64,000 nt of DNA from Marinifilum sp965230805 (lineage in GTDB: Bacteria > Bacteroidota > Bacteroidia > Bacteroidales > Marinifilaceae), in contig NZ_OZ246019.1 in NCBI RefSeq assembly GCF_965230805.1, forward strand, positions 3,162,001 to 3,226,000. The letters are read 5' to 3'. The position numbers were made by a program, and so were the translations under genes. Of the stretch, positions 25,523 through 34,600 are shown one piece after another; within the stretch, counting starts at the first letter, position 1, and the number at the start of each line of letters is the position of its first letter. The notes below the pieces were generated by a model that had not been told where the DNA came from, ran no database searches, and was given only the letters and a program-made list of their open reading frames with translations.

Positions 25523-25585
25523 ATGAATCTTGCGGTGCATCATCTTTTCAAGGGGAAACTTAGTCATGTTTGCATGGAAATTTAA
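25523..25585 (+). CDS. Possible 20-codon leader peptide upstream of glyA
   Basis: ATG at 25523 to TAA at 25585 reads MNLAVHHLFKGKLSHVCMEI. It is preceded 12 bases upstream by AAGGAG, a good Shine-Dalgarno site, which is rare in this window. It ends 66 bases before glyA. It has no run of Gly or Ser codons, so classical amino-acid attenuation is not evident. It could be chance. Confidence 0.3.
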   Translation: MNLAVHHLFKGKLSHVCMEI

Positions 25586-25651
25586 CCCTTTAAAACACTA
25601 ACAAAACATTAAAATTAATCCGATTAATTTCGGGGTAAAAGACAAACAACA

Positions 25652-26932
25652 ATGGAAAGAGATAGACAAATTTTCGACCTAATTGATCAGGAATACTTGC
25701 GTCAGAAGAACGGCATTGAGTTAATTGCTTCTGAAAACTTTGTGAGCCAACAAGTTATGGACGCAATGGGATCCTGTCTTACTAATAAATATGCTGAAGG
25801 TTATCCTGGGAAGCGTTATTATGGAGGTTGTCAGGTTGTAGATCAAACTGAACAATTGGCTATCGACAGAGCTTGCGAGCTTTTCGGTGCTGAATATGCT
25901 AATGTACAGCCTCACTCAGGAGCACAAGCCAATGCTGCTGTATTTTATGCATGTATGAAACCAGGTGATACATTTCTAGGTTTAGATTTGTCTCATGGTG
26001 GTCACTTATCTCACGGTTCTCCTGTAAACTTATCAGGTAACCTATACAATCCAATTGCATACCACGTAAAAGAAGAAACCGGTTTGGTTGATTACGATGA
26101 GGTAGAGAAGTTGGCTTTAGAGCACAATCCTAAAATGATTGTTGCTGGTGCCTCGGCTTATTCGCGTGATTGGGATTTCTCACGTTTAAGAGAAATTGCT
26201 GATAAAGTAGGTGCTATTTTAATGGCTGATATTGCTCACCCTGCAGGTTTAATTGCCAAGGGATTATTAAGCAATCCAGTTCCTCATTGTCACGTTGTAA
26301 CTACAACTACTCACAAGACTCTTCGTGGACCTCGTGGTGGTTTGATCATCGTTGGAAAAGATTTCGAAAATCCATTTGGACAGAAAACTCCTAAAGGAGT
26401 AACAAAAATGATGTCACAAGTATTGGATTTTGCGGTATTTCCAGGACAGCAAGGTGGTCCATTGGAGCACGTAATTGCTGCTAAAGCTGTAGCTTTTGGT
26501 GAAGCCTTAACTGATTCTTACAAAGAGTATGCTATCCAGATGCAGAAGAATGCTAGGGTAATGGCTGATGAGTTTGTAAAATTAGGATACAAGGTAATAT
26601 CTGGTGGTACCGATAATCATTCGATGTTAATCGACCTTCGTTCTAAATTCCCTGAAATTACAGGTAAGAAAGTTGAAAATGTATTGGTACAAGCTGATAT
26701 CACAATCAACAAGAACATGGTTCCATTCGATTCACGTTCTCCATTCTCAACTTCAGGTCTACGTGTTGGTACTCCAGCCATTACTACTCGTGGTTTAAAA
26801 GAAGAGGATATGCCGGTAATCGTTCAGATGATTGATGAAGTAATTTCTAACATCGAAAACGAAGAGGTAATTGCTTCAGTTCGTAAACGTGTTAACGAAA
26901 TGATGTGCGAGCGTCCTATGTTTGCTTGGTAA
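25652..26932 (+). CDS. glyA: Serine hydroxymethyltransferase
   Basis: A 426-residue PLP enzyme that interconverts serine plus tetrahydrofolate with glycine plus 5,10-methylene-tetrahydrofolate, the main source of one-carbon units. The family blocks are all present: LIASENFVS near the N-terminus, EGYPGKRYYGG, the substrate/PLP loop QPHSGAQANAAV, ADIAHPAGLIA with the PLP-contacting Asp and His, and VVTTTTHKTLRGPRGG with the Schiff-base Lys. Length is normal. A long leader precedes it and a terminator follows at 26956-26988, so it is monocistronic. Confidence 0.98.
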   Translation: MERDRQIFDLIDQEYLRQKNGIELIASENFVSQQVMDAMGSCLTNKYAEGYPGKRYYGGCQVVDQTEQLAIDRACELFGAEYANVQPHSGAQANAAVFYACMKPGDTFLGLDLSHGGHLSHGSPVNLSGNLYNPIAYHVKEETGLVDYDEVEKLALEHNPKMIVAGASAYSRDWDFSRLREIADKVGAILMADIAHPAGLIAKGLLSNPVPHCHVVTTTTHKTLRGPRGGLIIVGKDFENPFGQKTPKGVTKMMSQVLDFAVFPGQQGGPLEHVIAAKAVAFGEALTDSYKEYAIQMQKNARVMADEFVKLGYKVISGGTDNHSMLIDLRSKFPEITGKKVENVLVQADITINKNMVPFDSRSPFSTSGLRVGTPAITTRGLKEEDMPVIVQMIDEVISNIENEEVIASVRKRVNEMMCERPMFAW

Positions 26933-26955
26933 GAAAATAATACCAATTAGATACA

Positions 26956-26988
26956 TAAAGGGAGGAACTTTGGTTCTTCCTTTTTTTG
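26956..26988 (+). terminator. Rho-independent terminator after glyA
   Basis: AAGGGAGGAAC / GTTCTTCCTTT pairs around a TTTG loop with one G-T pair and is followed by a T-run. Confidence 0.85.
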
Positions 26989-27091
26989 TGGTTTGATTAA
27001 GACGCAGATCTTTATAATTTTATTAGTTTCGAATCAAATTCTAACTCTAAGTTCTTAAGGCACTTTAAGTATTTGATAATTGTTATTTCTC

Positions 27092-27862
27092 ATGGAATGG
27101 TATTATTATTTGTTGGTTGTATTGGTAGGCGTATTTGCCGGTTTTTTGAACACCTTGGCAGGAAGTGGTTCAGTAATTAGTTTGGCAATGTTAATGTTTC
27201 TGGGATTACCCGCAAATGTAGCCAACGGTACAAACAGAATTGCCATCCTCATGCAAAACATTGTAGGAGTAAGTAGCTTTAAAAAACAAAAGGTATTTAA
27301 TTTTAAAGAAGGAATATGGCTGGCAATTCCTGCAATAGTTGGGTCGGTAATTGGAGCAGGTTTGGCAGTAGAAATCAATGAGGATATGATGGAGAAAACC
27401 ATTGGAGGCTTATTGGTATTCCTCTTTTTTATTGTGCTATATAAACCTGATGCATGGGTAAAAGGTCAGGCTGGTTTAGTAAGATCAAAACCAAGTATTT
27501 GGCAAATTGTAATCTTCTTTTTTATTGGCCTTTACGGAGGATTCATACAAGCTGGTGTTGGTTTTTTCTTGCTGGCAGGTTTGGTTCTGGGCGCTGGTTT
27601 TAATTTGGTAAAAGCCAATGCAATTAAGGTATTTATTGTTCTTCTTTATACACCTTTTGCCATAGGTGTTTTCATTATGAATGGACAAATCGATTATAAG
27701 ATAGGATTTATTCTTGCAGCGGGAAATATGATAGGTGCTTACATTGCAGCTAATTTTGCTGTAAGTTGGGGAGCTAAATTTGTTCGTTACATTCTACTGG
27801 GAGTAATCGTGTTTGCCTCTTTAAAGTTTTTAGGGTTTTACGAAATGATTGGCTTCATTTAA
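27092..27862 (+). CDS. TauE/SafE (TSUP) family membrane permease
   Basis: A 256-residue inner-membrane protein with about eight hydrophobic segments in two halves, typical of the sulfite exporter TauE/SafE family, which moves sulfite, sulfonates or related organic anions. The family motif is near the start (GFLNTLAGSGSVISLAML) with a second-half counterpart GLYGGFIQAGVGFFLLAGLV. The start is the ATG at 27092; the frame extends four codons to a TTG. It stands alone between the glyA terminator and a convergent operon. Substrate not predictable. Confidence 0.9.
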   Translation: MEWYYYLLVVLVGVFAGFLNTLAGSGSVISLAMLMFLGLPANVANGTNRIAILMQNIVGVSSFKKQKVFNFKEGIWLAIPAIVGSVIGAGLAVEINEDMMEKTIGGLLVFLFFIVLYKPDAWVKGQAGLVRSKPSIWQIVIFFFIGLYGGFIQAGVGFFLLAGLVLGAGFNLVKANAIKVFIVLLYTPFAIGVFIMNGQIDYKIGFILAAGNMIGAYIAANFAVSWGAKFVRYILLGVIVFASLKFLGFYEMIGFI

Positions 27863-27954
27863 GTATCAAGAAAGGACAGTGTTTTATAGATTGTGATCGT
27901 CAGGAAAAAATTATGAATTACGTTTTTCACATCAATTTTAGAACTTTGTAACTA

Positions 27955-28899
27955 CTAATTCAGCTGGAAAACATAGGTAATAGTTCCTTTCTGATAAGCG
28001 GGAGCACTACTATCAGAATTAAATTTAGCCTTTAGAGCTGCTTTTCTGGCAGCATCGAATAGTGCGGAATTACTTGTGGTAGATCCAGGCATACCAGGAC
28101 GAGCATTTACCACTTTCCCATTTTTATCTACCGTAATTTCCACAACCACTTTTCCACCTTCCTGCAGATTGGTTTGGGGTTTAGGTATCGATAGAGAATT
28201 ACGCCCTTGTAAATCGTAAGAAACCCCTTTGCTTCCTAATCCAGTGCCACTGTAATTGTCAGAATTCGATGATCCATTTTCTTTCCCTTGATTGCCTGAC
28301 CCTTTGTTTACACCTTGCGAAGAGCTTGAAGAATTTCCTTGTCCAAATACATTTTTAGCACGATTGTTTATGGCATCAATCTTTGCCTGGCGTTCGGCCT
28401 CCTCACGTTTTTTGCGTTCAATTTCTTCCAGCCGTTTTCTTTCAGCTTCGGCTTCTTGTTGTTTGCGGATTTCTTCCTGTCTTTTCCTATCCGCTTCTAG
28501 TTGTGCTAATCGATTTCTTTCGGCTTTTGCCTTTCTTGCTTTTTCCGCGGCAGCTTTTTTCATGGCAATTTCCTCTGCTGATGGCAAGTCAGGGGCATCT
28601 TCGGTATCCTGTGTCAATATTTTTTCTTGTGCAGAGCTTGGCTCTGCTTCTGATTTTGCCGATGCTGCTTTAGGGACTGAAACAGGATTAGCAGCAGCAA
28701 CTCTCTTCTTAGCTTTAGAAGGAGCAGGATCTCTTCTGCCAACACCTTGATTAGAATTTCCAAAATTTACAAGAATCCCTTCTTCTTCGGGAAGTGGGAG
28801 GGGAGTACGAAAGCCCAGAAAATACAATAGCACGATTAATCCAATGTGGAAAAACATTGTGCCGGCAAATCCTATTCTCTTGTTTTTGGATTCTTCCAT
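27955..28899 (-). CDS. TonB/TolA-like energy transducer
   Basis: A 314-residue protein with one N-terminal membrane segment (TMFFHIGLIVLLYFLGF), a long periplasmic linker rich in Ala, Lys, Glu and Arg that should form an extended coiled coil (about 110-190), a Gly/Ser-rich hinge (about 195-225), and a C-terminal TonB-like domain (GGKVVVEITVDKNGKVVNA to ITYVFQLN). It carries proton-motive energy from ExbB/ExbD to outer-membrane partners. It ends the operon ExbB-ExbD-TonB (gaps of 6 and 2 bases). The linker resembles TolA, so a Tol-like role in envelope integrity is possible; no Pal or TolB is nearby. Confidence 0.9.
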   Translation of the reverse strand: MEESKNKRIGFAGTMFFHIGLIVLLYFLGFRTPLPLPEEEGILVNFGNSNQGVGRRDPAPSKAKKRVAAANPVSVPKAASAKSEAEPSSAQEKILTQDTEDAPDLPSAEEIAMKKAAAEKARKAKAERNRLAQLEADRKRQEEIRKQQEAEAERKRLEEIERKKREEAERQAKIDAINNRAKNVFGQGNSSSSSQGVNKGSGNQGKENGSSNSDNYSGTGLGSKGVSYDLQGRNSLSIPKPQTNLQEGGKVVVEITVDKNGKVVNARPGMPGSTTSNSALFDAARKAALKAKFNSDSSAPAYQKGTITYVFQLN

Positions 28900-28901
28900 A
28901 T

Positions 28902-29294
28902 CTATTTCGCTCGTGTAGCCAATATCAATTTATACTTGTTGTTTTTTGCTATATTCATCACCTTAACCACCTGCTCCATGGGTACCGATTTATCAACGTG
29001 AAGTGAAATTGTTGGATCTTCTTCATTCGAGAGTTTTCGCTGCAATTTGTGTTCCAATTGCGAAAAAGGTACTGGTGTAGTTTCAAGATAGAAATTAAAA
29101 TTCTTATCGATGGATACCGTAGTAATTGGTTTCGCTGCTGTTTGGTTGCTGCTTTTTGGGAGCAGTAATTTTAGAGCATTCGGACTAATTAATGTGGATG
29201 TTACCATAAAGAAAATCAGCAATAGAAACACAATATCAGTCATGGAAGACATACTGAAAGCTGCACTTACTTTATTTCTTGTTTTTAGAGCCAT
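28902..29294 (-). CDS. ExbD/TolR-family biopolymer transporter
   Basis: A 130-residue protein with a short cytoplasmic start, one membrane helix carrying the essential proton-relay aspartate (SSMTDIVFLLLIFFMVTSTL) and a small periplasmic domain (about 50-130). It forms the proton channel with ExbB and drives the TonB-like protein encoded 2 bases downstream. Confidence 0.95.
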   Translation of the reverse strand: MALKTRNKVSAAFSMSSMTDIVFLLLIFFMVTSTLISPNALKLLLPKSSNQTAAKPITTVSIDKNFNFYLETTPVPFSQLEHKLQRKLSNEEDPTISLHVDKSVPMEQVVKVMNIAKNNKYKLILATRAK

Positions 29295-29300
29295 ATTTTT

Positions 29301-30011
29301 TTATTTGATAGGTTCATTCAACAAATCCATAAATTCGGTAGTTGTTGCTTCCATATTGAAAACCACTTTTTCAACTTTTGCAACCAGGATATTGTAAGCA
29401 AAGTATGCGATAATACCAACTGTAAGACCTGCCACGGTAGTTACCATTGCTTGATATATACCACTTGAAAGTAATCCAACATCAATATTGTTTCCTGCAT
29501 TTGACATGTCGTAGAATGCCTGAATCATACCCATTACAGTACCAAGGAATCCAATCATAGGCGCAGCTCCAGCCACAGTGGCAAGGGTTGGTAAGTTTTT
29601 TTCTAATTTAGATACTTCCAGATTACCGATATTTTCGATTGCAGCGTTTACATCATTTAAGGGTCTTCCAATGCGTTTAATTCCTTTCGAAATCATTCTT
29701 GATACAGGCGTATCCTTGGATTGACACAATGACAATGCTGAATCTATTTTGCCTTCATGTATATAATCACGAATTCTATTCATAAAGTTAGCATCCTCTT
29801 TTGTAGCCTTACGGATGGCAAAAAATCGTTCCAGGAAAATGTACATGGCAATTACCGAGAGGGCAAAAATTGGAATCATGATCCAGCCACCTTTAAAGGC
29901 CAAATCAACAAAATTTAGAGTTAGTTCTGTTGCTTCGGCTCCTTGCTCCTCAATAGGCAGTTCATTTTGAGCCATTCCCTGTACACCTGCAATAAGCGAT
30001 AGATAATTCAT
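29301..30011 (-). CDS. ExbB/TolQ/MotA-family proton channel protein
   Basis: A 236-residue inner-membrane protein. It has an N-terminal hydrophobic region, a first main helix (GGWIMIPIFALSVIAMYIFLE), a large cytoplasmic loop and two C-terminal helices with the family motif ATVAGAAPMIGFLGTVMGMIQAF and GIYQAMVTTVAGLTVGIIAYFAYN. It pairs with ExbD. First gene of a three-gene unit; the terminator of nhaD lies just upstream. Confidence 0.95.
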   Translation of the reverse strand: MNYLSLIAGVQGMAQNELPIEEQGAEATELTLNFVDLAFKGGWIMIPIFALSVIAMYIFLERFFAIRKATKEDANFMNRIRDYIHEGKIDSALSLCQSKDTPVSRMISKGIKRIGRPLNDVNAAIENIGNLEVSKLEKNLPTLATVAGAAPMIGFLGTVMGMIQAFYDMSNAGNNIDVGLLSSGIYQAMVTTVAGLTVGIIAYFAYNILVAKVEKVVFNMEATTTEFMDLLNEPIK

Positions 30012-30042
30012 ATACGATGTTTTCTAGTTTGATCTAATACAT

Positions 30043-30078
30043 AAAAAAACGAGATATAATACGGAATATTATATCTCG
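30043..30078 (-). terminator. Rho-independent terminator after nhaD (minus strand)
   Basis: On the minus strand, a perfect 11-bp stem CGAGATATAAT / ATTATATCTCG is followed by seven T. It separates nhaD from the exbB operon. Confidence 0.9.
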
Positions 30079-30138
30079 CTAAATTAATATTATTGATTTT
30101 ATTCCCGAATATAAAAACAGGGAATTTAAATGTTTATT

Positions 30139-31527
30139 CTAATGCAATAGTATTGCTTGCAAGTAGTACACTCCGGCACCAGCTAAATATCCAATAAACG
30201 CAAGAAGTGTAATCTTCTTCAAATACCAAATGAAGTCGATTTTTTCCATCCCCATTGCTGCAACACCAGCAGCCGATCCTATGATCAGCATTGATCCACC
30301 TGTACCAGCACAGTATGCAAGAAATTCCCAGAATAAGCCATCCTGCATAAAGTTAGTTGCATAACCAACAGCTTCGACACCCTCGATAGGATACATACCC
30401 ATAGCAGCAGCTACCAACGGAACATTGTCAACAATTGAGGAAAGCACACCAATAATCAAGTTGATAACATAAATGTCATGTACATTTTTATCTAACCAAG
30501 AAGCTAATATATCAAGATGACCAGCAGATTGTAAACTTGCTACAGCCGTAAGAATACCCAAGAAGAAAAATACAGTTGGAACGTCCACTTTTTTTAAGAC
30601 CCCGGTTACGTTTAAACGACTTTTGAATTCTTGATCTTTATTCTTGTGCATAATTTCTGTAACTACCCACATTAAACCCAAACCGAAAAGCATTCCCAAG
30701 TATGGAGGCAAGTGTGTTGCTGTTTTAAAAACCGGAACAAATAGTAGTGATGCAACACCTAAACAAAGTATAGTTATTCTCTCTTTATGGGTAGTATATT
30801 CTATGTTTTCTCCTGCAGCAATGGCGGGACGAGTCACATTTCCTTTAAGGTAAGTGCTTACAATTATCAACGGAACAATCATTGTAAATAAACTTGGAAC
30901 GATTACTCGGGTAATAATATTGATTGTTGTAACCTGACCACCAATCCATAGCATAATGGTAGTTACATCACCAATTGGAGACCATGCACCACCCGCATTG
31001 GCTGCTAATACTACCATAGAAGCAAAGAACCATCTGTCTTTCTGGTCATCGATAAGTTTACGGATTAATGCTACAATAACAATGGTAGTAGTTAAGTTAT
31101 CAAGAGCAGCCGACATAAAGAAGGTTAAAATACACAATACCCAAAGTAATTTTACTTTGTTGGTAGTTTTAATTTTATCGGTAATGATCTTAAAACCCTG
31201 GTGTTGATCAACAATCTCAACAATTGTCATTGCGCCCAGCAGGAAGAATAGAATTGTAGAAATTTCAGAAAGGTGATGAAGAACCTCATGATGAGTAATA
31301 AAATCTAACATGCCATGTGCATTATCCATTCCTGGATTATGCGCAACGTATTCATTCCAAGCTCTACTCATGCCTGAAGAAAGGATATCTACCCCACCAA
31401 ATACGTAGATAGTCCATGTTAACACCCCAATTAAAAGAGCGGATGCTGCCTTGTCAATTTTTAGTGGATGTTCTAGCGCAATTGCTGTATAACCCAGAAC
31501 AAAAACCACAACCATTAATGCGAACAT
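30139..31527 (-). CDS. nhaD: NhaD-type Na+/H+ antiporter
   Basis: A 462-residue inner-membrane ion transporter with about 12 hydrophobic segments. Blocks typical of NhaD are LTFFMSAALDNLTTTIVIVAL, ANAGGAWSPIGDVTTIMLWIGGQ, IIGVLSSIVDNVPLVAAAMGMY and FLAYCAGTGGSMLIIGSAAGVAAMG, with the paired DN(L/V)(T/P) motifs thought to bind Na+. It exports Na+ or Li+ in exchange for protons, consistent with a marine or salt-exposed life. Its gene follows the TamB-like gene with a 153-base gap, so may have its own promoter. Confidence 0.93.
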   Translation of the reverse strand: MFALMVVVFVLGYTAIALEHPLKIDKAASALLIGVLTWTIYVFGGVDILSSGMSRAWNEYVAHNPGMDNAHGMLDFITHHEVLHHLSEISTILFFLLGAMTIVEIVDQHQGFKIITDKIKTTNKVKLLWVLCILTFFMSAALDNLTTTIVIVALIRKLIDDQKDRWFFASMVVLAANAGGAWSPIGDVTTIMLWIGGQVTTINIITRVIVPSLFTMIVPLIIVSTYLKGNVTRPAIAAGENIEYTTHKERITILCLGVASLLFVPVFKTATHLPPYLGMLFGLGLMWVVTEIMHKNKDQEFKSRLNVTGVLKKVDVPTVFFFLGILTAVASLQSAGHLDILASWLDKNVHDIYVINLIIGVLSSIVDNVPLVAAAMGMYPIEGVEAVGYATNFMQDGLFWEFLAYCAGTGGSMLIIGSAAGVAAMGMEKIDFIWYLKKITLLAFIGYLAGAGVYYLQAILLH

Positions 31528-31680
31528 AATAATCTGATTATTTTAAGTGTTTAAATTTTTCTCAAAAATTGATGCGCTAATATACTAATATTTGCTTTTC
31601 AAAAATAGGTCAGCAATAAAAGAAAAAAATGCATAAGAAATTCTGCTGTAAAACATTGATGATGTGAATTTAAAGTTATT

Positions 31681-34600
31681 CTATTTCGAAGAATCTTTCT
31701 TGATCTCTTTGTTCTTATTGCCTTGCAGAAAGCTGAGGTATTTTTTAAGTAATCCGGAAAAAGTATTAAAATCTTCTTTATAGAAAATCCCGATTCCTTG
31801 GGTGTTTCTTGATTCTTCGTATACCAAATATTCGTTTGATCTGGTAAATGCTTTTAATTGTAATTTTCCTTTTTTATCAAGTTTGATATTTACATCAACA
31901 TCGCCTACAATATCATTGGCTCTTTCTTGGCTATTACTTGTTCCAACATTACCATTAATGGTTACTTTATCGTCGAATACCTGAGTTGACAAAGCCACCT
32001 GAATTTCATCACTGGTTAGGTTGTCGCCTGGACGGTAGCTTACACCAATATCAAAGTCATTACTAATCTGACTTAACCAATTGGACAATTGGTTTGATAA
32101 TAATTCACTAGTAGTAACACCAACAGCATAACTCGAGTTTTTGTTTTCGAAATCGGGGTCGGTCGAGCGAAGATATTCCGGTGTATAAAATCTATTTAGA
32201 ACCAAAAGAGATAGAATTTGTTTATTGGTTTCATCTTCAGTTGAAAATAATCCTTCCAGAATACTTTGCGTTTGTTGATCTAAGGTTGGGAAAGCAATAT
32301 TAAACTTGATAATAGGGTTTTCAAGATTTTGACTCAAGTTCATTTTGCACTGAACCGGAATTTTCCTGCTAATATCCACATAAGGAGTATTTAAGAGTAA
32401 ATCGTATAGTGTAGTTTTAACATTATACATTGCATCAATATTAACTGTAGCATTGTAAGGATCACCAGCCCATTTGATATTACCTCCATTGGCCAGGTCG
32501 AATTTTTTATTAATAACATTCTGCAATGTAAAAAGATAACTTCCTTTCTGAATTGTGTAATCGCCAAATATTTTAAATTCTCCTTTGGTATCAATTTCAA
32601 GTTTTAGGTTTCCATTGCCTTTGGCCTTAAGAACATCACCAATCTGAGAATCAAAAATAATTTGAATGTCGGTTTCAGGAGTGATTTCAAGGTCACAATT
32701 CATGCGAATACCAGATAAATCAATTTTATATTCCTCTTCGTTTGGTGATTGCTCAGTTCGGTTTGTATTCACAAACGTAATAAAGTTGCTTTCCTGAATA
32801 TCTCCATTATTATTTATAGGAACGTAAACTCGGGTGTTTTTATCGGTTTTGGCTCTAATTTCAATTTCCAGATCATAAACTGGTCCGTACAAATGAGTAA
32901 TACCAGTTACATACGCCTCGCCATAAAACAGTTCGTTGTCCGATTCTTTGGTATCCAGTATATTAAAATTAAGTGTATTAACCGATAAGTCTAAATTGAA
33001 ATTATTGAATTGTTCATGAGAAATGGTGCCAAAGAGTATTGCTTCTTGCTTGTTTTTATCACTAATTTTAAAATTTTCGAAGCGCAATTCTCCTGGTGTA
33101 ATGCTGATACTATCGTTACAATAGTAGCTTGTTTTAAGATCATTAATGGAAAACTCGGTCTTGTCGAATTTTAGTTTACCATACGACTTTAAATCATCGG
33201 TATGCCCTTCGATATGTACACTTCCAGAGGCATTCCCTTTTATGCCGGATATGTTTTCTTGCAAATAAGGATTTAGCAACTCCATTCTCATTTTATTGAT
33301 TTTGATATCCATATTTAACGAATCGCTGTTAGGAAAATAATCACCTTTCAAATCAAGTTCTTTATGAGAAGAAAAATCTGTAAAGGAAGAAAAGTTGAGT
33401 TTCTTTTGGTACTTATCCCAATCGCTTATTACGAAAAGGTTTCCCAGCGTATCATTGTTAAGAACCAAATCTTCGATCATAACATTCGAGTTTGAAAGTC
33501 GATCGCCATAAAAATCCGAAATTTGCACATAGCCTTTAACAGTTCCGTTAATTCCTATGTTTTGTTCGCGAGTAAGATCATTTAAGTTTTGCAGACTAAT
33601 ATTATGAATTTTAAAGTTTACGCTATCCTTAGGCTGGCTTGAGATTTTTCCGTCAAGTCCAAAGAATTGATTTTCGCGAGCAATTTTAAAGTCATTTATC
33701 TCGTAGCTTGTGCTATCAATAATAATTTTGGATTCAGGAATAGACCAAATACTGTCAGCCATAATAATGGTGCTTGGCAGCAGATTGATGTTCCATTTTG
33801 CATTTCCTGACTCTTTTGATTTTTCAACCTCAGCTTTTGCCGATAAGGAGCCACTATAGGTTACTTGATCCCAATTGTTCCATAAAACGTCAAGCTGTAC
33901 CTTATTCTTTTGGGCAGTAATTTTTTGTGATAGATTGTATAATCCAAGTTGATCTGAGAAAATAAATTTATTGGTTCGTCCTTTTAAAATCAGTTTTTCA
34001 CTATCAGCCGAAAGGTCAATTTTCAACTCATCAAAGGATTTACCTTCAAGCATAAGTTTAGGAGTGTCGAAATGAATGTTAAGCGTTCTGTTAATTGCTG
34101 ATATTTCACCTTTAAGGTTTGTTTCCGGTGCGATACTAAAATCAGGGAATAATACTGAAGTGATTGGTTCGGTATCTTTTAATTTAAGTTGAAACTTAAA
34201 ATTATTTGTACTATCAGTTTTAACGTATTCTTGATTGGGAGCATAAGCAGGCAAATAGTAATAGGCAAGGTTTGCAATGGACGAAACCAATTTAACAACT
34301 TCGTAATTTCCTTCAACTTTAGCATCAGAGACATCCGAATTTAAAATAATTCTTTTGAATTGTGGCGAGGTAAAAGCGTTGATTGTAAACTTGTTTAGCA
34401 GAAAATTGCCCAAGCTGTTTTTGTATTTCGTGTTATTGATTTCGATAATACCATTAGCATTGTCGAATCCGCTACCAGTAAAATTGGCATTTACCGAAAG
34501 GCTAAGCTCCGCTTTTTGATCTTTTGTGTTAAGATGCAAAGGAAATAGTTTTGCATGATAAAGATGCGAGCTAAAGTTAACAGTTGGTATTTCCTGTGAA

